Assembly (NCBI GenBank): GCA_001970955.1
Contig: MPUH01000426.1
Span: forward strand, 1 to 55,225
DNA: 55,225 nt
Direction of reading: 5' to 3'
Source of the DNA: Stentor coeruleus
Lineage: Eukaryota > Ciliophora > Heterotrichea > Heterotrichida > Stentoridae
Shown here: piece by piece, positions 48,561 to 55,225 of the stretch
Layout of the letters: each line of letters begins with the position of its first letter
Position numbering within the stretch: the stretch's first letter is position 1
Made by a program: the position numbers and the translations under genes
Notes under the pieces: model-generated
Database searches by the model: none
Told to the model about the DNA's origin: nothing
What the model saw: only the letters and a program-made list of their open reading frames with translations

Positions 48561-50189
48561 ATGGAATTACCACCGTTAAATGATATCAGCGAATTAAATC
48601 TAGGAGATACCAAAAGCTTCGTCAAGTTCAGGGAAATATCTGGGAGTAATATTTTTCCAACCATGATAATATCGTCGATAGAAAGTTTGATAATAAAGAA
48701 GTGCTTCCCTTTTGCATTTGAAGTATTTTTTGGCGTTCTTTTTGAGATAGGTGAAAGACTTGATGCTAAGATGGATGAATCACCTAAAAGGGCTTTAGCT
48801 GAATTTACCTGTGCTATTCAAACAAAAAAACTATCAAAATTTAGGGAATTACAAAGATCAAGGGAATTTTATAGCTTTATAAACGACATAGGAAATTTTT
48901 TTGATTTTTCTGATGACTACAGAAGTGTTAAGATTATTAAAGATTTACTGAAGAAAATTAAAGTGACAACTTTCATTCATAAAAATGCTATTGAAGAGCA
49001 CATACAAAGTGACATGGTCTATACTACAATTAATGTTCTAAACTACAAGAAGAAAATGTATATGCTGTATGAAATAAATGATTTTATGGATGATGAAGAA
49101 ATAAGAATACAGGAAGAAGAAACAAAATTAAAAATAGAGCGTGCAGAAAAATTACGTAAAGCTGAAGAGGCTAGATTAGAAAAGCAACGTAAAGAAGAAG
49201 AAGAACGTAAAAAGAATAAGCGCATATATGAAGAGACCCTGAAAAAAATAGAAGCTCAAAAACTAGCTGAACGACAGCGTTTAGAAAGGGATAAAGAATT
49301 TCGACGACAGAATTCGTTGTTAGAAAAGCAAAAAAAAATTGAAGAAGAATCTGAAAGAAAGCGCCTAATTGAGTTAGAGCGTAAACGAAAAGAAGAAGAG
49401 GATATAAGACTGAAAGAGGAAAAAGATAAGCGAATAAAGGAAGAAGAAGAAGAAAAAAAAAGAATCCAAGAAGAAAATGAAAAAAGGAAAAATGAAGAAG
49501 AATTACAAAGGTTAAAAGAGGAAGAGGAAGAAAGGCTCAGACAAGAAGAAGAGCGATATTTAAGAATACAAGCATCAACTCCTGAATTATGCTCATCCCC
49601 ATCTGCAGAAAGCCCAACTTTTATTGATCCCGAGCTAATTGAAGAGTCAAAATTACTAGAAAGTTTATCATTAATTTGTGGATCTTGTTTTTGTACAGTT
49701 TGCTATCGTATGCTTAAAAGAAGTTCACTATTTTTAAAATGTAGTTCATGTTGTGATAAGGCTTTTATTAAACCATTAGCTAAGCCTGTAAATCATCCTC
49801 GAGCTTCACTTCCTAAAGGTTCAATTTGTGTAGGATGTGATAAGTCTATCACAAAAGGAGAAATTATCAAATGTATTTGTTGCTATATTAAATCTGAATT
49901 TCTTAATGATAATAACCCAACATCATGCTATGGGTGTTGTAATCCAGAAACTATTAATTGGGTAGACACATATACAGGACATAAATATGAGATGATAAAA
50001 TGTGGATTTTGTGAAAGGAAGGTAAATTATTTGTATGTTATTGAGGTCTGTACAACTTGCCATGATCAAATATGCTTACACTGTCTGAGGAAGAATAATT
50101 TTATTGCTGTTTCTGTTTGCTCAGAGTGTCATAGCAGAAGAGAGGTGAATCCTTATCGGCAAAAAGTTAAGCCTAAACGTGTTTGCTAG
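48561..50189 (+). CDS. Coiled-coil protein with Cys-rich zinc-binding C-terminus
   Basis: A 542-residue protein from the ATG at 48561 (MELPPLNDISELNLG); the open frame extends 19 codons upstream only to a TTG. Residues 1-170 are ordered and unfamiliar. Residues about 178-338 are an extreme Glu/Arg/Lys helix (such as EEEERKKNKRIYEETLKK), probably a single alpha-helix or coiled coil. Residues about 372-535 contain many CxxC pairs (CGSCFCTVC, CSSCCDKAF, CVGCDKSI, CICCY, CYGCC, CGFCER, CTTCHDQICLHC, CSECHSRR), implying several zinc sites like tandem treble-clef, B-box or RING-related fingers. It could be a ligase or a scaffold; I cannot name the finger class. Stop TAG. Confidence 0.8.
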   Translation: MELPPLNDISELNLGDTKSFVKFREISGSNIFPTMIISSIESLIIKKCFPFAFEVFFGVLFEIGERLDAKMDESPKRALAEFTCAIQTKKLSKFRELQRSREFYSFINDIGNFFDFSDDYRSVKIIKDLLKKIKVTTFIHKNAIEEHIQSDMVYTTINVLNYKKKMYMLYEINDFMDDEEIRIQEEETKLKIERAEKLRKAEEARLEKQRKEEEERKKNKRIYEETLKKIEAQKLAERQRLERDKEFRRQNSLLEKQKKIEEESERKRLIELERKRKEEEDIRLKEEKDKRIKEEEEEKKRIQEENEKRKNEEELQRLKEEEEERLRQEEERYLRIQASTPELCSSPSAESPTFIDPELIEESKLLESLSLICGSCFCTVCYRMLKRSSLFLKCSSCCDKAFIKPLAKPVNHPRASLPKGSICVGCDKSITKGEIIKCICCYIKSEFLNDNNPTSCYGCCNPETINWVDTYTGHKYEMIKCGFCERKVNYLYVIEVCTTCHDQICLHCLRKNNFIAVSVCSECHSRREVNPYRQKVKPKRVC

Positions 50190-51110
50190 GTATAACTTAG
50201 GGTAGAATTTGGTATATAATTTCATCAATTTTTCTTAACAAATTTAATTTTACTGGATTTCGAGATATACTTTTGATTGCTTAAACAAAAGGTTTTGCAA
50301 TTACTATATAAATATATGGTTCCTGCATAGTATTTTAATACTCGCAAAATCATATTAAGAAAAACTTAGCGCTATTCCTATTGATAGCATACAACACTTT
50401 GCCAAGATTAACTTCTATTACTCATGTAAATATTGGCTTTGTTGAAATATATAATTGGTTAAAATTCACGAAAAACTTAATACCTTAATAGGCAAGTATA
50501 TTCTCCCAAATTTTAATTCTTTAACTACAGCTGAAATATTATCCTGGAATACAAATGATTATCTTTGTGCTGAAAATCTATATAGAGAAGCGATGCCTAT
50601 CTAAATATTATTTAAAAGTTGCTGATCAATATTAAAAATATATTCTGGAAATCTACATCAGAAGAATTTGATTTTTTAAAGCTTTAGTTAATTACCATGA
50701 CTGAATGCTAATTATAATATTTTATTTCTCTTAGAGAAGCAATCATTAAAATAGGCCTAGAAATTTTTTATTTGTTTTGAAAGTATCTAAAAGACTCATA
50801 GCGAGGATGGGAAACACAAAATATACCTATTTTTAAAAATGATAAAATTATCAAATTTAATGAGTTGCTTATGATAACCCCGAAGCCTAATTTTTCTATG
50901 CAATTTAAACTCATATATATTACTTTTACTTTGATTCAAAATTTTCAAACTTAAAGATTTAGTTCATTGGAGTGATAACTCTTGTTAAGCCAGAATTCAT
51001 AAAGCGAAAAGGTTATGAATATCTTGAAAAATATATTCCTAATGACTGCATTAATAATTCTATGGATATTAAATAGAAAAAAATATTAAAATTTTGGCTA
51101 ATAATTTATA
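50190..51110. other. Spacer with decayed, unidentified coding tracts
   Basis: 921 bp. Plus-strand tracts look coding but are interrupted and switch frame: 50398-50602 (with LNTLIGKYILPNFNSL and DYLCAENLYREAMPI), 50600-50690 (INIKNIFWKSTSEEFDFLKL) and 50745-50960 (IIKFNELLMITPKPNF). I do not recognise the family. The order and lack of an intact frame suggest one decayed gene with at least two frameshifts. Confidence 0.4.
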
Positions 51111-52256
51111 CTAAAAAAGGGTACATTTACAGCACTTATCTGAGCTCTTTTCTTCTTGCCCAATCTCTGCACTTTCTATTTTATTTTCTTTTTGTTGATA
51201 GTTAGCTTTAGCTTCATTTATATCAGCATAAGGAAGTGTCACTTCTTCATTTTGTATATCTTCTTCTAAATTATTTTGGCTAATCTCTTTATCATCATAT
51301 TTAACACTACTTTCTTCAATACTGTGTTTTTCAAATTCACTATTTTCTTCAATACTGTGTTTTTCAAATTCACTACTTTCTTCTTCATTTACTTCAACAA
51401 TTTTATCATGACTATACATTATTTCTTCATTTTTTGTTGATATTTCAGTATCAATTTCATTATTTTTTAAGATTTCATCTTCCAGGTATTCTATTTTTAT
51501 TGGTTTTATTGTAAAGAAAGTGTAATCATCAGATAATGAATCAGCTCTTTCAGGAGATTCAGGGCTTTTTAAAGGACTTAATGGTGAAGCACAAGAACTT
51601 ACATCACTATCTTCAATAATTCTTGCAGAGTTTGGAGAGCTATGAATGCTGTTTACTTTTTCTATTCTTCTGTAATATTTTTCTTTTGCCTTTTTCTTTT
51701 TTTCTTCTAGTTTTTGATAGAGTATTGTGTTGTCAAATGAATTAGAAGATCTTTGTGGAATTTTTTCAGGTGAAACTGGCTCATAGAATGGAATAAAAGA
51801 TGAACAGCTAACTGTTTTATGAGCCTTTTCTAATGATGCACTTATAATAATGTATGCCTTAGGATCAGAACAATTGTTTAGTGGCAAATCTATAAGTTCA
51901 GCAGGCTTACTTATAAGAGTTGAAAGATCTAATCTAGCTTTTCCATTCTTTATTGCCTTCTTGCCTTTTGTCTGAAGTAGCCTGAAGTAATATTTTTTTT
52001 CATTGTATCCCCTTGTGTCCTTGTATAAAGTAACAGGAAAGTTCATATTGCATTCAAAAAAACAAATACTTTCAGTATGCTCGTGAATATATTTAGGAGT
52101 TTTTTGCTTTTTATTTTTGCTTCGTTTAACTACAATCTGTATTTCTGAAGTTTTTGGCAAGCTAATGTGCACTGAATGAAGGTAAATTTCAAGGAAAAAC
52201 TTTTCTGAAATAGTTACTATTCTTTTTAAATACTCCATTTCTAAAATGTCTCTCAA
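51111..52256 (-). CDS. NT-C2 domain protein with C-terminal CaaX box
   Basis: A 381-residue protein. Residues about 20-145 resemble the N-terminal C2 (NT-C2) domain of EEIG1/EHBP1-type proteins: strand IQIVVKRSKNKKQK, ICFFECNMNFPVTLYKD, YYFRLLQTKGKKAIKNGK and ARLDLSTLI. This C2 class binds membranes or Rab partners without classical Ca2+ ligands. The rest is disordered and acidic with SP sites (SPLSPLKSPESPER) and a tandem 11-residue repeat around FEKHSIEE. The last residues, DKCCKCTLF, form a CaaX box (CTLF) with nearby cysteines, predicting prenylation and perhaps palmitoylation. Together they suggest a membrane-attached adaptor. A second Met at residue 7 may be the start. Stop TAG. Confidence 0.75.
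   Translation of the reverse strand: MRDILEMEYLKRIVTISEKFFLEIYLHSVHISLPKTSEIQIVVKRSKNKKQKTPKYIHEHTESICFFECNMNFPVTLYKDTRGYNEKKYYFRLLQTKGKKAIKNGKARLDLSTLISKPAELIDLPLNNCSDPKAYIIISASLEKAHKTVSCSSFIPFYEPVSPEKIPQRSSNSFDNTILYQKLEEKKKKAKEKYYRRIEKVNSIHSSPNSARIIEDSDVSSCASPLSPLKSPESPERADSLSDDYTFFTIKPIKIEYLEDEILKNNEIDTEISTKNEEIMYSHDKIVEVNEEESSEFEKHSIEENSEFEKHSIEESSVKYDDKEISQNNLEEDIQNEEVTLPYADINEAKANYQQKENKIESAEIGQEEKSSDKCCKCTLF
51309..51374 (-). repeat. 33-nt in-frame tandem repeat
   Basis: Two 33-nt copies (51309-51341 and 51342-51374) differ at one base and encode the 11-residue unit SEFEKHSIEES/N in the acidic tail of the NT-C2 protein. Nine more bases of the unit follow. It looks like a recent slippage duplication. 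Confidence 0.8.
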
Positions 52257-53354
52257 ATATTTTTTTCAACTACCCATATAATCGTGTAAATATGAATCTT
52301 AAACCCTTAAGCTGTTTTAAATCTTATAAATTTTAATTATCTTGTTTATAAAAAATTTGGGTGAATAGGCTATTGATTGAATTCATTTTTCATGTTAAAA
52401 ATCTGATATCAACTGTGCAATAGAGTTTTAATAATATTTATATTGAAGAGTCTATGTATATTTCTCAACTTGCTAAAAGAATAACACATGAAAAGAAGAA
52501 AAAATTATTGAATTTGATTAATAAGGGAGCTATATATGTAGCTATTTACTAACATTTAAGGTTCCAAAAAGCGATTTATCACATAAAAAATCTGAAGCAA
52601 ATCATCATTTTTCAATATCAAAAATATAGCTATGCTTCTCAAAATTATAGGAGCAATTTGGCCAGATAGTGCTGAAATAATATTTGCAGTTAGAGTAAAG
52701 TTAAAAACTTATAGTAAATGATTGGAGTTTTTAAAAACTGATACACTAGAATAAAAAGCAAATTCAGGCTTTGTTATATATGAGCATCTGGATAAAGGTA
52801 ATAAACCAAGAACACTTGTAAATATTATTTTTGACCCTCTAAATAAGCTATATTTTCAGTTAGCTAATTTTGTATTTTCAAGCATTAACTTTCCTGATTC
52901 AATATCTCTAAATACAAATAAAATGTATTATAATTTGTGTTTGATGAATAGTTCCAATATGAATGCAAATTAAAATGAATATTATAAACATAACGAAATT
53001 ATCAATGCCATGCAAAAATTTACTACAATTTTTAATTATAGAAATAAGTTCGATTAGAAATCTAAATTATAGGTATTTTTTTATTCTTAATTTTGTATAC
53101 CTTTAGAAAATTTAATTTTAATCTTAAATCAATAAAAGTGACTTTAAAATAAGCTTCTATTTTGCAATCCCAACAATTAATAATTTATTCTATAATATTA
53201 TTAGTAATTGCATATTAATTTGATATTTAAATTCAATTAGTAATCTAACATCAATTAAAAGAGTTAAAAAATATTATTAAAGCCTATATCCTCATACATA
53301 TCTTTACAAATAACTTTATATTTATTCACATATGATCTAACTATGTTAATCGAA
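52257..53354. other. Spacer with decayed, unidentified coding tracts
   Basis: 1.1 kb. On the plus strand 52440-52560 reads IEESMYISQLAKRITHEKKK. The tract 52633-53068 reads LLKIIGAIWPDSAEIIFAV, later SGFVIYEHLDKGNKPRTLV and NFVFSSINFPDSISLNTN, with only TGA, TAA, TAA, TAG and TAG interruptions in about 145 codons. The composition is coding-like and unlike random spacer. Family not recognised. Probably a decayed gene. Confidence 0.4.
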
Positions 53355-53981
53355 TTAATTAATTTTATCCACAACCCTGCCGCATTTAGTGCATACTAAT
53401 TGAATGCTTTTACAATAATTAGTGCAATAAGGCAATAAAAAGCATCCTAGAACACCACCAGAAAGAAATATGCCAACTGAGCTCCAAAAGGTCTTTGAAT
53501 TGTTTACATAAACAATTCCTGTAGCCATTTCGCCTTTACAATTAGCACACCACATAAGAGTTGGGATTTCACTATTTCCTTTTCCATTATAATCTTCTTC
53601 ATATTCCTCTGCATATATAGTTGGCTTTGGAGGTTGCTGGATTGAAAATGACTTATCTTCTTCGTTATCATGAAGAGTTAATTTATGATCCTGCTCGATT
53701 TTCATGAGTTTTTCTTCTAAAGCAAGTAATGGTCGAGGTAATTGTTGAGGTGACCTTTTATCGGAAGGAGAAAATTTAGAAATTAGCGGAGAAAATGAGG
53801 TGTCTAACAGTCGAGATTTAGGTATTGGGCTCATCTGAACACTTGTGTTAGCATTGCTTAAGCTAGAAAAGTCATGGCTTGACCGTTCATTTAAGGGATT
53901 AGGTGAGGCAAAAACAGTCGAAAGCTCATCTAAATTTTTCGTGTTCGTTAAAAATTCTTTGCTGTACTTAGTTGTTTCCAT
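53355..53981 (-). CDS. LITAF-like domain membrane protein
   Basis: A 208-residue protein with a disordered N-terminal half containing SP sites (VQMSPIPK, KFSPSDKRSPQQ). From residue 143 there is a LITAF-like module: CxxC at 145-148 (MWCANCKGE), a hydrophobic stretch, FWSSVGIFLSGGVLGCFLL, that dips into the membrane in this family, then PYCTNYCKS and a closing CxxC at 197-200 (LVCTKCGRVV). In LITAF proteins the two CxxC pairs join around one zinc and the amphipathic segment anchors the protein to the cytosolic face of endosomal membranes. The usual His before the last CxxC is not seen. Trafficking is a likely role, by family only. Stop TAA. Confidence 0.72.
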   Translation of the reverse strand: METTKYSKEFLTNTKNLDELSTVFASPNPLNERSSHDFSSLSNANTSVQMSPIPKSRLLDTSFSPLISKFSPSDKRSPQQLPRPLLALEEKLMKIEQDHKLTLHDNEEDKSFSIQQPPKPTIYAEEYEEDYNGKGNSEIPTLMWCANCKGEMATGIVYVNNSKTFWSSVGIFLSGGVLGCFLLPYCTNYCKSIQLVCTKCGRVVDKIN

Positions 53982-54060
53982 TTATTTATATATTCTAAAT
54001 CTCATTTCTTCACGTTAGAAATTCCCTATACAAATTTATCTAACAATTTAGACCAGAAAT
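53982..54060. other. Short flank of the LITAF-like gene
   Basis: Presumed promoter side of the minus-strand LITAF-like gene; nothing recognised. Confidence 0.3.
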
Positions 54061-54077
54061 TAAATTTCTGTATGTTA

Positions 54078-54640
54078 GATGAAGACTTCATTGCATGCAG
54101 GGAACACATTTATTTTAATAATGCATGTAAATGAAACATGCAAGTGGACTTCAAAGCATTTCTAGTCTGCAAGTCGAGCAATGGCTACTACTTGAATAAT
54201 TTTTTTTGTTAATAAAAGAGACAACAAAAAAGAGCTGAAACCTTTCAACTTGAGTATAAGCCTAATAAAATCGTTTGCAAATCAAGATTATCATGCTTAT
54301 GTTGATAATTGATATAATTCAATTAAGATCGTAAAAAGGTTGAAGATATGAGAATAAAACCAGCAGACCTATTCAAAAAAACTATATTATTAGAATACTT
54401 GATAGGGATAGTACAAAATATGCTGTGCACTGCTGATATACTATTTTTTACTAAAGATTATCTAAATTTAACTCTTTCGCAAGTCAAAAAATAGTGCATA
54501 TATAATTTCAGGAAGGCTAAATGCCTAAATACTACATTCATAAGTATCATAACCAATTTACAGGAATTGGCCCGATCTCTAAAAATTTATTCAAGAAAAT
54601 CTGTATAGACAATGAATTGAGACATAATTCACTACTACAA
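54078..54640 (+). pseudogene. Decayed piggyBac-type transposase
   Basis: Pieces of a piggyBac DDE transposase appear in the right order. From 54078: LDEDFIACR (family: DExMxxFKGR), ACK, TGA, NMQVDFKAF and SNGYYLNNF (family: KPxKWGIK, then GYxxxFxxY). After a frame change near 54190: YHAYVDN, TGA, YNSIKIVKRL (family: hxxxDNxYTSxxLxxxL, second catalytic Asp), where TGA stands at the Trp of DNW. After another shift: DMRIKPADLFKK and ADILFFTKDYLNLTLS (family: GTxRxxRxxxP and the xWKD block). From 54522: MPKYYIHKYHNQFTGIG (family: YNxxMGGVD, third Asp, here Gly). No terminal repeats were found. It is heavily decayed and not mobile. Assignment rests on ordered short motifs. Confidence 0.6.
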
Positions 54641-55225
54641 TAATGAGCATCTTAAATAATGAAATCTTCTAAATGTATTACATATTGCGAATTTAAGTCT
54701 TATTCATTTTTCCTAGTAATTTCTAATGCTCGAATCAACCCAATGAATTTTTCTCTTTCAGCCAATTTTCTTATAAACGCTTATTCACCATATTTTACCC
54801 CTACTATACAGAGAGTTTACGAATTTGTGGGGAGTCTCCTGTCGAGTCCTTAAATTCTTTCAACCAGATGATTTCAAGAAGTCATTATAGCATCATCCTA
54901 ACTTTAAAAAGCACTATTAAATTTTATGATATTTTTACATAGTTTTGATTAAGTATATATGATGATTTGTAGCGAAAATGTTGGTCTCTTATTTTCCCGC
55001 ATTTTGTCTGGACAAACATCAAGTCTAGTGACAATAAGCTTTTTAACTTACAAACAGCAAATAGCAAAATCAAATGCCACTGATTGAAATTTAAAAGCTA
55101 AATTTTAATCATGGAAAGCAGAGAGTGGGTGCTGGTCTAAGCGCAAGAAGAAATTTTAGAGCTTTGGGAAGAAGGACTGCCCAAGTTGCTGTTCAATAAA
55201 TAGATGAAATAATTATGATCTAGAT
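54641..55225. other. Right-end spacer with coding-like fragments
   Basis: 585 bp. A 64-codon open frame at 54659-54853 (starting MKSSKCITYCEF) is in phase with the last transposase piece and may be part of the same remnant. From about 54960 the plus strand reads MMICSENVGLLFSRIL, then LTYKQQIAKSNATD and a Cys-containing stretch, SGCWSKRKKKF, with stops between. The family is unclear and the window ends here. Confidence 0.3.

Noticed and set aside
54659..54853. 64-codon plus-strand frame as a real gene
   Set aside because: It has no recognised domain, sits in phase with the last transposase fragment and is flanked by decayed sequence. The opposite strand read with stops as Gln/Trp looks equally protein-like, so composition alone is not evidence.
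47340..55225. A foreign segment using a ciliate code with UAR=Gln and UGA=Trp
   Set aside because: Intact genes interleaved with it (48561, 51111, 53355) use TAA or TAG as stops with none in frame, frameshifts are present, and the TrpRS relic has TGA at a Gly position. Mutational decay explains more. Kept as an alternative in the findings.
1..55225. tRNA, rRNA, CRISPR array, telomere repeat or replication origin
   Set aside because: I looked by eye for T-loop-like motifs, repeat arrays and C/A-rich telomeric repeats and found none convincing. A covariance-model scan would be needed to exclude a tRNA.

Overview
The window looks like macronuclear DNA of a heterotrich ciliate that uses the standard genetic code, most likely Stentor or a close relative. 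Evidence: very AT-rich spacers; intronless protein genes packed on both strands; one clear 15-nt GT..AG intron (22490-22504), a hallmark of heterotrichs; and TAA, TAG and TGA all used as stops (about 11, 9 and 3 of the genes) with no in-frame stop inside the long genes, which argues against Blepharisma (UGA=Trp) and Condylostoma. The species name is an inference. Three single-N assembly gaps (20353, 25148, 38593) each lie beside or between identical 52-65 bp direct repeats, so they look like unmerged contig overlaps.

Left part (0.3-9.4 kb): a tandem pair of ABCC-type transporters and a small coiled-coil protein. At 9.4-13.3 kb: a decayed tryptophanyl-tRNA synthetase, a calcium-dependent protein kinase, a single-domain ubiquitin-like protein ending in Gly-Gly-Asn, and a coiled-coil protein. 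At 13.5-18 kb: a tandem pair of DOMON / cytochrome b561 / cytochrome b5 / flavin reductase fusions, each carrying a complete predicted transmembrane electron path. At 18.4-26.7 kb: a lysine-rich unknown, a RING-H2 remnant, a divergent histone H3, a two-exon coiled-coil gene, a YbaK-type deacylase and a NEK kinase.

Right part (27-55 kb): a cysteine-rich surface protein with a Tyr-Pro tail, a protein with a C-terminal truncated-globin-like domain, a 2104-residue secreted protein, a HECT C-terminus remnant lacking its catalytic cysteine, a large disordered protein, a long coiled coil, a SEL1/Hrd3-like ER protein, a tetraspanin-like protein, a coiled-coil/zinc protein, an NT-C2 protein with a CaaX end and a LITAF-like protein. 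The spacers from 47 kb on are longer and hold decayed coding sequence, including a probable syntaxin and a piggyBac transposase.

The themes are membrane transport, redox chemistry at membranes, Ca2+/kinase signalling, ciliate surface proteins and ubiquitin-pathway pieces. Nothing suggests an operon. The two tandem pairs are local duplications. The least expected items are the one-chain electron-transfer fusions, the globin fusion, the divergent H3, the ubiquitin-like protein, and a spacer landscape rich in decayed genes of recognisable families. Domain calls were made by eye from motifs, without database searches.
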